Shown here in pieces: positions 10,839 to 23,722 of a stretch of 64,000 nucleotides of DNA. The translations under genes and the position numbers were made by a program. The DNA comes from Rostrohypoxylon terebratum (lineage: Eukaryota > Ascomycota > Sordariomycetes > Xylariales > Hypoxylaceae): NCBI GenBank assembly GCA_022497145.1, contig MU385923.1, positions 1 through 64,000 on the forward strand. Reading direction: 5' to 3'. The stretch's first letter is position 1, and each line of letters starts with the position of its first letter. The notes below the pieces were generated by a model, which saw only the letters and a program-made list of their open reading frames with translations, was not told where the DNA came from and made no database searches.

Positions 10839-11933
10839 AGAGGGAATTCGGTAGGATCTTAGTCGCCTAAGTCTAGTCGCCCCCCTTAATCACCCAACTG
10901 CTTAGACGGAGCGAACTTGGGGATGGGTCGTGCGGCAGTCACCATAACCTGGTGACTAATACCTGTATGATTCATCCATAGGTCTGCTTAGGCGCTCTTG
11001 GATGCCTACCCAGGTAGGTAGTTAGGCAGCCAAGCGAAAACCAAACGTGTATATAAGACATCGCACCCGAATTGTCACACATATCAAACATGTACATCAT
11101 GATCAACTTTGCAAATCGTCCAGATTTCAACAGCCCCCTATACCTCAACCATGACATTTCATACATGCAGAAAAGGCTAACCTCGTGATTTGGAATACAT
11201 ATATAATCTAAACTTTCACCAAAACGAATACAAACACAAAAGAGACGAAGTATAGGTAGGCTTAGCAAGAATCTGGGTCACTACTCGGGTATTGTTTTTG
11301 ACCCTATCTCCAGCACAACAATTTCCCCCAGTTTCCCCCCCCCCCCCCCCCCCAAAAAAAAGTTCATCTGCTTGTCGAAGTTAATAATAATAAGTCATCC
11401 GGTCACCCAAGAGAATCTATCCTAGCCCAGCAAAAGTACCACACCGAAAGTCCAAACAAACGCGACACAACTGAAACCTCCATACGCCGGCGCTGTGCCC
11501 GATGATAACACATACGAAAATAGAAATATTAATCTAAGTTATGCAGTTCAGACTATGCCGCAACGTGGCACTCTCATCCAATCGGATGGGTGGTATACAT
11601 ATTGTATCCACTTAGGCGCGGCAGATAGGTAGGTGTTTGTCTATAGACAAAGTTAAGAGGTTCAAGCAAAAATTTCACTTCCCTGGATAGCTGACATCCA
11701 GGTTCCAAAGCGAGTCCCACACGATGCTCCTTCGGGCAGGGCTCGTTGGGCTTTCAATAGATGCAGCGCTCATTTGTCTGCGGAGTTGGGAGTGTTGTAA
11801 TCGTTGCTGTTGCGAATGTGTTCGCGGTTGAGCTGGCGGCCTTTGCGGGCTCGCGTTCGGAATCGGGGAGTTCTCGTCTTCTCGCCGGCGCTAGATCCCA
11901 TCAGCGACCACGTCTCAAGGATCAACGAGTGTG
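10839..11933. other. Intergenic between convergent bL9m and ATG11
   Basis: Contains the 3' regions of both genes and no supported reading frame. It holds copies of the AGGTAGGTAG motif (about 11010 and 11624) and a long C/A homopolymer tract. Confidence 0.5.
11335..11361 (+). repeat. Homopolymer tract C19-A8
   Basis: Nineteen consecutive C followed by eight A. The exact length in the genome is uncertain because homopolymers are prone to sequencing slippage. Confidence 0.9.
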
Positions 11934-14900
11934 TCAATTGTCGTGTCGCACCTCGCTTTGATCGCCGTTGTCCGCGGCGCTCTTGCTATCACCTCCTGCA
12001 TCTTGCTGCGTTCCGCTCGGCCCTCCAGCACCTTGTCCTACTGTCGGACTTGCAATGCTATTAGTCTCACTAGCCAGGGCACTTCCTTTCCCAGCACCAC
12101 TGCCTCCAGCAAACGGAAGAGCTTTCTTAGAGCCCGAACTACTACGTCTGCTTTCAAGGCTCTTGCTGAGAGTTCTGCTAACGCCCTCGATTCCACCGTT
12201 GGGGCCAAGCTTGGATTTGCCTTTACTAGAACGGCCATGTTGATGCATGTCGGCGACAACAGCGACATTATTTGCGGCTACAGTAGACCTCCCAGGTCCA
12301 GGCGTGGCGGGTGCACCGGGCTTATCCTCATGTGCATCGATCATCCACCAACGCAGGCCATCCGACAGGTCAAACGGATTATCATTCTCATCGCCCGTGT
12401 TGACAGAGTCGGTCTCTGTTTCTGACGGAGGAGCAGCAGACTGTAAGCTCTTAGACAAATCTACGACCCGTTCTTGGATACGAGTGATGCGGGCGACAAG
12501 CCACTCACGGCTGCGCAAGCGGTGACCTTCTTGCTCGCGCAGGAAGAAGTGGGGACACCCGACGTTGAACGCAGCCCATGCACCAGTGGTCTGGTTGCGG
12601 GTAGGGAGGAACAAGGCCAAATCACCTTCCTTAAACTGCCTGAAGGCAATTTTGTCGCGCGACTCCTTAGCCAGGTCGTGCGCTCGTTCTCGGTAATTGC
12701 GTGCATCTCGGGTCATCTTGCGAGCGGTATGTTCGATTTCCTTAACGCGACGATACATTGACTCAGAAAAGGCATCGATGTCGAAGTTGCCTGGACCAGC
12801 CATGAAAGCCAGGTATTGCTCATCTTCAGTATTCGAGTCCTCCGCATTCATCCAGTACAGCAACTTAAGATCAGCGCTGTCGGCGAGAGGGTTGCTTATT
12901 AGCGAGACAGATCGTCGTATAGAAGATCCAGGATCCGATGAATCATTAGGGTTTTGAGATGTGCGTTCCGACCTTGGTATCTTTTGGATAGTCATCGATC
13001 CATCCTTGCGTTTTACTGAAAACCCGAGACGTTCGAGGAGTCTGCAGAGCCTTTCATTCTGCGTGTATAGCCGCTGTGTGAGATCTTTGGTACGGATGTT
13101 TCGAATCTCGAATCGGCTATTCAAGGTCTCCAGCAACGCATCAGACGATTGCAACTTCTCCTGGAACATTCGGACTTCTTCCTCGAGGCTTCCTACTTGA
13201 GATTGTTTCGATGCTAATTGCTCGGTTAGCTCTGCAACTCGTTTCTCCTCATCTTCCAATTTCTTCCGAAGAGTCTCTGATCCCGTTTCTCCCTCGGTCA
13301 TCTTGATTCGAAGCTGATTAAGCTGCTCTCGCGCATCGTTGACTTCCATCTCAAGGGTAGAGCATCTAGTCTTCTCCTTATCTAGAGTCTCGCGAAGATG
13401 CACGGAACCCATCTGTTCGCTGGAAAGTTTCTCCTTCGTAACAGACAACTCAAACTTGACATCCTTGACGGTGCCTTGGGCACGTTCAAAATCAGCTTTC
13501 ACCAGAGACAAATCTTGCTCAAGAGATTTAAACTTTGCCAGGACATCATTTGACTTGGTCGTAACAGCATCAAGGAGGTCGGCAAGATCCTGCGGAGGTT
13601 CTTCCGTTGGACATAATTGCCCGTGAAGCTCCCTAAGCGAACGAGCATGTGTTTCCTTGTTTTCGTTAGAGGCGTCGGCTCGCTTGTTGAGTTCCCTGAT
13701 CTTTTCGCGTGCCTCTTTCAATTCCCTCTCTAGGGATACATTGCGTTCCCTCTGGACCCGAGCCTCATTGCGTAAAAATTCGAGTTGGCCCTGAGTCTTC
13801 AAGGCATCATCTCTCTTCTCTCTCGTGAGACGTTCAACCTCTGTCTCCAAGGCACGGAGTCTCTCATCGTGCGTGATCTTTTCGTTTTCTCTAGATTCGC
13901 CAAAGTGCTCGATTTGATCCTCGGTCTCTTCGATATGGTCTTTCAGAGCTTTGATTTCGTCTTCCAGCAACTTTCGCTCTATCATGAATTCTCGTTTCAG
14001 GGCTTCCATATTTCCTAGGAGATCTTGTTTTGTCGAGTTCGCTTCATCTATACGACCTTTCATGTGTTCGATTGTGTTTGCTTCTTTTTCCAAAATTGCA
14101 GATCTTTCTTTCTGGGCATTTAAGTCCCCCTCCAGCTGAGCAATGCGATGGAACAGTGCTTCATTGCTCTCTATTGATCTTCGGCGATTATCGGATGCAT
14201 GTGTCGTCCTGACAGAACCGGTGGAGTCATTCTGCTGTGGCTGGAAGAGATTCCCTAAAGGTGACGGTCTCGATGCCTGGGTTTGACGATGCAATAAATC
14301 CTCTAACCGACGCACTCGACTTTCCGCCGTCCTTAACTTGCCCTCCAACTTGGATTTATCCCCTTGGAGACTTCTGAGTAAATCGTCATCTCCGCGGATG
14401 AGTAAACCGCTTCTTCCGAGGGCTGCTTCGTGAACGCTTCCATTTTTAAATGCCTTGAGCCGTTTTGACTGTTGCTTTGTCGGGTTGCTGAGCTCGTTCA
14501 TTAGTTTAGTAATATCGGCCATAACTCCCGGGTCTGTATTGTGACGCCTCAAGACTGTTACGAAGTCTTCGAGCTCCTGTTTAGTCATTTGGGGCCATGA
14601 CTCGTCATCACCACGAAGATTTACTTCCAATCCAAGAACACTGCTTTCGGTCTTTTCGGGGCCGTATGTGCTACCAACCATTTTATGCCACTTCTTACGT
14701 CTCTTTAGTTCCTCGTCCTGAAAAATCGCCATTTCATTCAGTAATGTTGAAGAATCAACTCTTACTTTATCCGACCATTCTCTTCGACGTACAGCCTCGG
14801 CGACAAATGATGCATACATATAGGGGAGCTGTTGAATAAGACGAAGGTAATCAAACGTCGTCATCTCCTCCTCCCCTTGATTGATTGCGTTTATCTGAGT

Positions 14901-16194
14901 TTTCACACTGTGATGTAGACTAGTTATCTCAGCAATTCGTCGCATGAAAGCGAGGGACGATACGGCAACCTCGTTGCGTGCCTGTGTGGCACGTCGAACC
15001 ATCTCGTCCATCTCCGATGCTCGCTTTTGTATACTGGGTAAAAGCTGCTTCGTGTGATTGACAGCGGTCTTCGAAACTTGAGCAACATCTTTGCTTTGAT
15101 TGGTATAGGACAGGGTGATCTGGTAATCCGTATCCACCTTTCTCGCGACCGCCTCAATATCTTCTAACAATTCAGCATAATCGTCGTTGTGCTGCACCAT
15201 CGAGCGTTCGAGGAGTTTATTAAACTCTTGATTCAGCTCTTCGCTGCCGCTAAACATCTTGTCCGCAATCTTATCCAGCTCGGAGATCTTGCCATTAAAC
15301 TTTTTCAAAGACGTAGCAGCGAGCTTCCCAGCCTTACGCGTCGGTTCGGGATCGATGAGGTCCTCTAGCGTCGCCTGGCGGGACCTTCGAACATCCTGGC
15401 CGGTCATGAACCGCACCATCGCTGGGGAGATAGCAATGTTCCTTGCCAACTCTAGGTAATTTTCCCAGTTAGACGCCAAGTTAGTATATTCTTCTTGAGT
15501 TGGGGTTACCCATTTCTTCAGCTCTGCATATTTTGGGTATATCGGCTTGACAGCGGTGTCAAGATTCACTACGGCGGCATCGAGACATTTTAGCATGACG
15601 TCTATTTCGCCGCGTCGTTCTTGCGCTGCATCGGCCATGCTACGACAGTCTTCGACCACCATCAAAGCCCAGTCGCGGCGCCTTTTATAAAGATCCTGCC
15701 ATGACTGTAGCGAGTGTGAATTCTCGATCGAGTTCGGGGCTTGGGATACGGCGTATCGCTTAGGTACGGGTAACTCGGAAATAAGAGAGCTCGCGGCGCC
15801 GGAGGATGAAGCTTGAGTTATCCTAATATCGTAGACATATACCTCTCTCTGATGAATGTTAGTCTAAATCAATGAAAATGATGGTAAGATTAGCAGGGGT
15901 TCAACAAACCTCTAACTGCATGGACTGGACCTTGATCGCCTTTCCCTGCGACGTGAGTGCAACGAGGTTCTGGACGGGTATAGAGCTCTGTCGAGCAACC
16001 CATCCTTTAAAATCATCGAGGCTAAAGACATTATTAGCTTTGAGGCACAATATGCAGACTCGAAAGGCTGCATTTGCCGAGTCGAAGATAAGAAAAGCAG
16101 GCAGTTGGGAGCAGACTCACGATGAGAGTTGAGAGATATCGACCTGCAGGCGCTGGCCCGTGTGGGCTATCAACACCTGCGTCTGCATCGCCAT
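11934..16194 (-). CDS. ATG11: Autophagy scaffold protein Atg11
   Basis: Scaffold for selective autophagy that links cargo receptors to the Atg1 kinase at the phagophore assembly site. Model on the minus strand: 16194-16121, 16021-15910, 15848-11934, giving 1366 aa; both introns are GT-AG and the frame is continuous. The N-terminus MAMQTQVLIAHTGQRLQVDI begins the ubiquitin-like domain of the Atg11/FIP200 family. About residues 80-480 match the Atg17-like helical region (AVKPIYPKYAELKKWV, LASNWENYLELARNIA). Long coiled coils rich in Glu, Lys and Arg fill about residues 500-1000. The C-terminal claw region lies near residues 1130-1190 (GDLALFLPTRNQTTGAWAAF, followed by NVGCPHFFLRE). The tail is disordered and Ser/Gly-rich. 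The gene is divergent from the CENP-H-like gene across about 755 bp. Confidence 0.92.
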
Positions 16195-16949
16195 CGTATA
16201 TACAGTCCATCCCCTGAAAGAATGAAAGAGGATGATGGGGCGACAGATACAGACAAGGTGGAAAATATCTTGAATGGTGCGACCTCGGAAACCGGGCGAC
16301 GGTGAGCTGCTGGCGGTGGATGAAAGTTGTAAAAGGAAGCTTTATCTATCGGAGCTCACGAAATGTCAGCTGGCAGGCAGGCAGTCAGGCAGTCAGGCGC
16401 TTGTTTTCCCACACAAGGGCACCTTCCAATTTGTGTTGCTTTCGTCACAACGGACCCACAGCTAAGTGCCGAGTTGTCGAAAGCCCAGACCACCTCTCTA
16501 AAAGCTTATTAGTGTACTTCGTATGTAATGATGATATCTTGTATTTCAATATTCGACTTCCAATATTCGACAATTGAGAATTTCAGGAAATTTAAGTATA
16601 AAGGATATATTACAATTACAGGACCCTGGGATTCACGAGTTTTCGGTGTCAAATGAGTGAGGTGTGTACTCGATATATAGTATTCGTACCGTATGTTGAT
16701 GCCTTACAAGTCACTATGATCTCAGGCCTTTCATCAGAACTCGGAGTCGGCTTTAGCTAAGCCACAGTTTACAATAAAATGAGCCACACCTGTTAAATGT
16801 CAATCACCGGCGCGCCTCATCATGATCCCGCAAGATGCGACAAATGAGAAACTTACATGACTTTAGACGAAAGTTCACTTTCCAAAAACTAGTATCAATA
16901 TTGACTTTCCACCTGGGTTTCTTTTACAACTACACGACTTTTCGCGGCA
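16195..16949. promoter_or_regulatory. Divergent promoter region of ATG11 and the CENP-H-like gene
   Basis: No coding sequence supported. Holds a short tandem repeat of CAGGCAGT at 16374-16398 close to the ATG11 side. No specific transcription-factor site is claimed. Confidence 0.5.
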
Positions 16950-17777
16950 ATGATGACCGATGGGATTGGTTCAGAGGTCCCGGCGCCACTTCTACTCTCC
17001 GACGATGAGAAGCGAATCCTAGATTTACACGATCGCCTCCAACAGCTCCAATTGGAAATCGCCTTATTAACAGCTCAGAAGAACTACGACCCCAGTCAGT
17101 CAATTAGACACCAGTTCTACAGTTTTAGTTTTCGTCTAATAATCACTCAGGCACAAGCCCTTCCACAGAAAACGGGAATATAGAAGCAGCCCAGAAGGCC
17201 CTTTTAGATTCTAGGTCTAGATACGTGCTGCGAAATCAGGTAGTAGAAAGTGTCGTAGCCGCCAATCCGATTTTGCAGGCAGTCCACAATGGAACCAAGG
17301 CGTCGCCCATAGAAAGGTAGGGTTCACGAACACGGTTTTATCGGCTTTTCACTATTGTTCATAACCTCTAACCCTTGGGCCCACTTATCTAGGGATTTGC
17401 TTCCCGTCTTGGAGCAGCGCGACCAATCGTCTTCAGTGTTGGCTCAGCAGTCTACAGAATTACGAAGTTTGCTGGACGAGATAACCGAAGTAGAGAGTCA
17501 GAGCTTGCGACTCGGGCGCGAGAATGTGGAGCTGGCGGCGAAGCTGCTCGACCTCGCCGAGCAGACGGACCGGAGCAAAGCGGAGGCTATCAACATGCAC
17601 CCGGAGCGGGCGGCCGAGATCTCACACCTGGAGGATCAAGTCAAGCTGAGTAGACAGCGTTGGCGAGTCCTGAAAGGAACTGCAAGCGCCGTGGTTGCTG
17701 GTAGCGGAGTTGACTGGTCTAGGGATGCTGAACTAAGGGATATCGTACTCGATCCTGAAAATGAGGATGAGGTATGA
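16950..17777 (+). CDS. CENP-H-like inner kinetochore protein
   Basis: Model: 16950-17094, 17151-17316, 17393-17777, giving 231 aa with GT-AG introns and a continuous frame. Exon 1 encodes an amphipathic helix (DDEKRILDLHDRLQQLQLE). The centre reads SRYVLRNQVVESVVAANPIL. The long third exon is coiled coil (SLLDEITEVESQSLRLGREN, LEDQVKLSRQRWRVLKGTAS) and ends with VVAGSGVDWSRDAELRDIVL and an acidic tail. The helix-loop layout and the conserved-looking RWRVLKGTASAVVAGSGVDW block resemble the fungal centromere protein H family (S. pombe Fta3), part of the constitutive centromere-associated network. This is from recall, so an unrelated coiled-coil protein is possible. ATG 16953 is an equally plausible start. 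Confidence 0.6.
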
Positions 17778-19136
17778 CCAAGAAGGAGTAGCTGAAAAAC
17801 TGTGAAATCGGACGGATTGAAGAAATGGCTGTTCAATGATACCCGCGGACAATAGAATTACTAATATGTACGCCATTTTTACCTCCACATAATCCTAGGA
17901 CTCGCCGTAAGCACTGCGGTGTTTCCAGTCACCTCATCACATGTCACTATGTAGCAACTCTACCGACTATACCTAGGCAGATTACCCTATCATCCTCCCA
18001 CATTACCCTTATCTAGACCCGGACTGGCGGCGAGATCTTCAGACAATAAAGCTGCTGCATCCGTTCCTGATTTGATAGGGCTTAGCGTGGCCTGTCTTGG
18101 TCAAAGCTGGGATAAATCACGTGAAGATGCATCTATTTTGGGATTCTAGAATCTCATGCAGACCTCACGCATTGATATGGTGTGTATGGCGTGGGAGGCA
18201 GGGGTCATAATTCCGGTACCTATCTACTGTACCTCTATTAAGTATCGTCTAAGTTATCATGCCATTGCTCAGGAGTTGTTCCAACGTGGAAAAAAAGCAG
18301 GATGATTGTGCAAAACGAAACCACCTGGCACCTTATGCTTTAAATAGGTAGTGATAAGCGTTTGGTATATCGTGCGTAGTATAAACAAAATGGCGCGGCA
18401 AATCGCCGAGGTAGCTTGTGTTCAGACTTCAATCATCAGACTAGAGCTAGCTAAGGGGATTCTACCTCTGTTGGAGTCAAGACTCTTTTGCCATATGGAC
18501 CTATGGTGTGTTTTTGGTGTGTATTTGATAGTGGGGAAGCTTGGAAGACTCGAAGAGGTCATCATCGTTACGCTAACGAAGACACTGCAATCAATGTGGG
18601 AAAGCGGGCTACGCGGGAGCACAGTGTATCATGCACATGGGTCCATTTTGTGAGCGTCCTCTATTTAGTGTAGTACAGGACGTAGGTATGTAGGTATTCG
18701 ATGTTCCCCGTGGAATGGAATGTACCCGTCTATATATGTGGTACATACGTTGGCTGATTTCCCGCGTCGATGATTTTGGTTTAGCAAGACACCCGATGCC
18801 TCACAACTAGGAATGAGAGACAACGTTCCGGCTTGTCGCTGATAAAGCAGCATGGTTAACGGATCTAGGCATGACCGATGTTCCAAGCGCTGCAAATCTG
18901 TGCAATCCTAATCAGAATGGCGTGGAGCCTACCAGCCAGACCGCGCTCACGTTCCCTCATCTATTGGAAGTCCAGGCCTATGTACGTACTTATCACATCA
19001 AGAAAAATAACGGATATTTGGAGCGATGTCATGCAGCAAAGATCCCAAATGAATCCGCGTGGTTGAAGAGCTCCCCCCCTTTTTTCCTCACCCTCTCTTT
19101 TGGTTTCGCGCTTCATCCCTGGTTGCCCTGGAATAT

Positions 19137-19154
19137 CTAGGACCTAGGTCCTAG
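19137..19154. repeat. 18-bp perfect palindrome
   Basis: CTAGGACCTAGGTCCTAG reads the same on both strands and is followed directly by GTAGTAGTAGTAG. It is an extended version of the CCTAGG-centred motif scattered through the intergenic DNA. Confidence 0.9.
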
Positions 19155-20383
19155 GTAGTAGTAGTAGACCATATTTTTTTCTGCGCTAACTTGGGACCCT
19201 TTTCCCAGTATACATACTTATCTAGTCTGCAGATGGTACCTAGTAATAGCCCTGGAGGTCTTTAGACGGGTATTGCAAATATTTGTCCATATATATGCGC
19301 CTCGATAACAATGTGTTACAACCCCAAACCCGTGCGACAGGCCTGCATTGCTCAAATTGCTACAATATAAGAGAATGGAGTTTTGGGGGGATGCGCAAGC
19401 ATACCGAGTAGGCTGGCCTACGGGACTGCGGTGTGGTGTTACGCCAGTGCAACAGCCAGGATAGCTGTAAATGCAGAAATTTGAGACCATTGGTCGATGG
19501 AAGAGCGGTGCTGATATTTGCCTATGTAGACGCACTCGGTCTGCGATGGTCTGAGAGGGCCCCAGTTACTTGCCAATTACTTACCCAACAGTAATATAGC
19601 ATGCGCGCGAATAGGTTTACGCGATCCGCACATCTTATGATGAGTGTCGTCTATACCTCCACCTAGACATCGTAATCGTTTAGCGAGAAGCAGCTTAGAG
19701 AAGTGATAGACCAACAAAGCGTGGAGGCCTTTTTGAATCTAGATCAGCCAGTTTTTTTGAAAATGCAAAGCTTGCTGAAAAAACTAGAACCAGAACCATA
19801 GGAAATCGTAAAGATATTACGCTGAGGCGTCCGAGAATCTAGCAAGACGAATAAGAAGGTAAGATAGGGGTCCTGCAATTAAACGGAATTTTCCTGTTAG
19901 GTTAGCAAGCTGACCGAGGCTTGTGGAATGGCTGCGACTGATCGAATGGTCGAGTTGGTCGAGTGGTTGAGAGGTTGTCAAAGAGTTCCAAGGTTGTGTG
20001 ATGCGCCAACTTTTGTCTGGGGGGCGTGGATAGGTTGGATCGGTTGGATAGATGATACTAGTAGCATGTAATAATAGGTCGAAGGCGAAAGAAGGGGGAG
20101 AGACAGAGAAATCGGCCATAGCAAGCAGAGAGGGGGAGTGTCAGACTCCCAGAACAGCAGCTAAGAATTTGTGTGGTTGTAATCAGCTGCAAAGAACCAG
20201 ACCAGGCAAAGGCGAAAAAAATTCATCCACCAGGGAATCCAAGCCTGATAGTGGCATGGGCAATGACCACCTAGGCATGTATGTACCTTCGCGCTAACAA
20301 GGGACTGCAAGGTACTTTCTAGCCTGAGCTTGTACGGATGTGTGTATCAATCATCGTACGCATCCATAGTACAGCCTGTACTT

Positions 20384-20418
20384 GTAGCCCGTAGCCCGTA
20401 GCTTGTAGCTTGTAGCCT
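20384..20418 (+). repeat. 7-bp tandem repeat GTAGCYY x5
   Basis: Five consecutive 7-mers: GTAGCCC twice, GTAGCTT twice, then GTAGCCT. Confidence 0.9.
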
Positions 20419-21799
20419 GTAGGCTATGTACTAGGTATGTGTCAGTGTACTGTACCTCTTCTATTCTCTGCTCCCTTCGGTGTTTGAGGTCGAGTGTGCT
20501 CTCTGCCTTTGTCTCCTTTTTTCTATCATACCCTTCTTCAGTAAAGTCATTCATCATCGATTCCCAGTGCCTTGCACGCTGATCCTTTCTTAGAGGATCT
20601 AAAAGTAACCAGGTGCACTTAAGATTCCGGGAAGTTGATGTAGTAACAGGTATAATACAATACGGATATACGATTCGAATTATTGGTGTGTTAGTCAAAA
20701 CAGAAAATAGAAAATTGGAGGCCTTGTATTATGTTTTGATCATTTTGGGAATGGAGTAATAAGTCAAAAAATGATTAGAATAAGATAATGGGATGGGATT
20801 GAATGGATGCTGATTCCCGATACTTTGACTAAAAAAAGAAGTAAAAAAAACATTCAATAGTAGTAGTAAAATTGGAAGAGGAAAATCAAATCAGCTTGAA
20901 GGCCGCCTATGCCAACTTGAGGCAAGGCAAAAGTCTAAAGTATACAGTATCAGGGATTAAGCTAAAACTTGGTAGGATGATGTTGTGATGTACTTGTTGC
21001 TTTCCCTCTTCTGTTTAGTGTAATTCCAATCTGGTCACGTCGGAGAAACTGCGACCATTTCCGCGTGCAACTGTCAATGAGACCATTGAAACATGACAGG
21101 CAGAGAAGGAGGGACAACAGCGGAGAAGGCCAGAAGTACTACTGCGTATGGATGTATTGTACCTCGCTAGGTAAAACTGGGTAGGGTGTACTTCATGTAA
21201 CAGGAAAGGGTAAAGGCTGGCTGTGCTAGTTGCCGCTGGGAAGTAGGGGGAGGTACATGATTAGAGTGAATGACCGAATCAGTGAATAAAATTTAACCAA
21301 GGAAAGTGATACAGTAATAACAAAGCGACATGGCATACCTTCCTCCAAAACGCCAACTTTACCTGCTAGGTAAAAGTAGCTCTCACAGTACGAAAAACAC
21401 TGTGAGTTTTGAGGTCACCTCCTTCCTTGCAAGTTGTATTTGTTGCTGATTGCAACGTCCTAGACGTCCTAGACTAGGCCTAAGTTCCAAAGTTTCCAAG
21501 GATTACTGGAAAGTACCTTTCAATCTAATTTTGGTGGGAAAGGTACCCAGCCACCCAAAAGACCAAGAAGGGTCCCCCGGGCCAAAGAACATTGAAGACA
21601 AGCCCACATACAAAAGTTTCGTTGACCAGAGAACAGCCAGTGCTTATTACCTATACATATTTACCTATTTACTTGGTGGTATTTTAGTATGGTCTTTTTT
21701 CTACATAGTAAGAAATTTGTTCATAGTTCACTTAGTTAGCCCCTACTAGTTGTGGACAATGCTGTAATACTGTGAGCACTGTAAGTCAAACAAGTCAAA

Positions 21800-21925
21800 G
21801 TAGGTAGGTACTTACCTAGGAGGTACAGGTCTATGTACAGGTCTAGGTATGCAGATATGAGGTAGCGCTGGAGAGGTGTGTATGTATGTACAATACAGGT
21901 CTACCAGGTCTACCTAGGTAGGTAC
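21800..21925. repeat. Cluster of GTAGGTAC / TACCTAGGTA motifs
   Basis: Dense direct and inverted copies of AGGTAGGTAC, TACCTAGG and ACAGGTCTA. The same short motifs recur in most intergenic regions of the window and not in the supported coding exons I read. Confidence 0.7.
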
Positions 21926-23104
21926 AGTATTGTACAGTAGCAGGTGCGCAGTAGGCCAGAAGGTAGAAGCGACATATGAAGTATTAGGTACGCGGTAGCA
22001 AAAAATAAAAGTGATTTAATAGCAGAAGTAGCAGAAGTAGCAAGAAGTAACAAAAGTAGTAGGGAAATCAGTGTGCAGGCACGGTCTTGTTCGCCCGCTT
22101 GCCCGCTTTTTGGTGCAGACCCCCCTCCCTCTTTCGCACCCTCCCTTAGAAATTGGGGCAGTCTTAAAGTCTTGCCTGGTCTTGCTCTCACACATTGTCC
22201 ACACAATCACCCACACGCAGTAAAAAGGCAGTAGGCCAACGCTTCCCCCCATACAAATTTCCCTCTCTTCTCTCACATACAAATCTACCACCAAAATCGT
22301 CTCTCATACAATCGCGCACCACACTCAACCTCAATACCTGCACATACAAAATGTGAGTACCTCTATTTATATGGCACTACGCTGCAAACACCAAGTCACC
22401 ATCAACACTATCAACACTTATCAACCGCATACATCTGATGCGCACTTCTTGGTCGCATTAGCTGTATCAATAAGAATTTTGTTCATTGCAACACTTTTTT
22501 CCGCATTTGCATCGTCGTCGGGTGTCATTTGAAGCTCTTATAATAAGAGCTTTCTGATGAGCTTTTAGACAGTTGCACCATCTTCCTACTACGCCCATAC
22601 AAGCCTATCCACGCCCATCCGCCCATCGTCATCAATTAAAAAAAAATTAAAAGCCCACCCTGCACTTTAGACTGAACAATCCCACTGACTGCGATTGCGC
22701 GCAACAGCTTCGTTGACCACAACGTCGACTTCCACTTACTTTTAAACTTCTTAAAGGTATGCGGATAGTCTTATCTGATTCGATTTCGAGCTTCAAGACG
22801 CGATTTTCACGCGTTGGCGGTCGCAATTGCATTTGCGACAGCATCGCATTGCGACCGGACAATCGTGCATCAATCCATTAACGCATCAACCAACCACCAT
22901 CACCACCACCACCACTCCTATCCATCTGTTCATCTGCCCCTCATTCACAACCATCCCAAGCTATCGCGCGCTCCCCATAATCACACGATCCATTTCAACA
23001 TTTCAACACTTCGACACTTTCATCCATTCACAACCTCAGCCTACAACATGAAACTACACATCACTTTACAGAGAACTAACATATCACAGTAACACTTTCC
23101 AAAA

Positions 23105-23722
23105 ATGCCCAAGGAAACTACCAAACGCGGCAAGACCGGAAAGGTCGAGAAGCGTAAGGGAAAGAAGGGTAAGTCATCCCATCATCCCATCAACAGTGTG
23201 CGATCGCATACTCCGGGCATGACTTGTGTGATGTCGGCATCCAATCTGATGAAAATTCCATCATCTCTGAAGACATGGCCTTTTTCGCGGGCAATGGTTT
23301 TCATCAGTTATGATTGGCATCTACAAGTTCCTCGACCCGGTCGCATATATCATGACTTGTTCCACTAACACATAAATATAGACCCTAACGCCCCCAAGCG
23401 TGGTCTTTCCGCTTACATGTTCTTCGCCAACGAACAACGAGAGAACGTCCGTGACGAAAACCCTGGTATCTCCTTTGGTAAATATCCAATGCCAGTGTAT
23501 TTCCATCTTCACATGCTAATACAGTCGCAGGTCAAGTTGGCAAGATCTTGGGTGAGCGATGGAAGGCCCTCAACGACAAGCAGCGTGCCCCATACGAGGC
23601 CAAGGCCGCCGCTGACAAGAAGCGATACGAGGACGAGAAGCAAGCCTACCAGGTATGTGCTTAGCTTATTTTCCCTCTAACAAGCAGTGCTGAACGTAGC
23701 TGATTAGGCCGAATCCGATTAG
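23105..23722 (+). CDS. NHP6: Non-histone chromosomal protein 6, HMG-box
   Basis: Small DNA-bending architectural protein that works with nucleosome-remodelling and transcription complexes in the nucleus. Model: 23105-23168, 23382-23477, 23531-23652, 23708-23722, giving 98 aa. All junctions are in frame; the last exon encodes only AESD and the stop. A basic N-terminal arm ([17 protein letters not shown]) leads into a single HMG box: [20 protein letters not shown], then [20 protein letters not shown], then [20 protein letters not shown]. The length and single box match NHP6 and exclude the larger HMG proteins. The short acidic tail is shorter than in many relatives, so the choice of terminal exon deserves transcript support. 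A very long upstream gap suggests an extended leader. Confidence 0.93.

Larger units (their letters stand above)
17778..23104. other. 5.3-kb gene-poor region
   Basis: None of the short frames across this stretch shows a domain, codon pattern or splice structure I can support. It contains an 18-bp perfect palindrome (19137-19154), a 7-bp tandem repeat (20384-20418), dense TACCTAGGTA-like motifs (21800-21925) and AGAAGTAGC-type repeats near 22020-22060. The last 900 bases, pyrimidine-rich and preceding NHP6, probably hold its promoter and leader; a donor-like GTGAGT sits at 22352. Confidence 0.5.

Noticed and set aside
12474..13200. Several plus-strand frames opposite ATG11
   Set aside because: Antisense shadows of a long coiled-coil coding sequence; no independent features.
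21450..21749. 99-codon frame with a hydrophobic C-terminus
   Set aside because: Low-complexity intergenic DNA, no splice signals or family resemblance.
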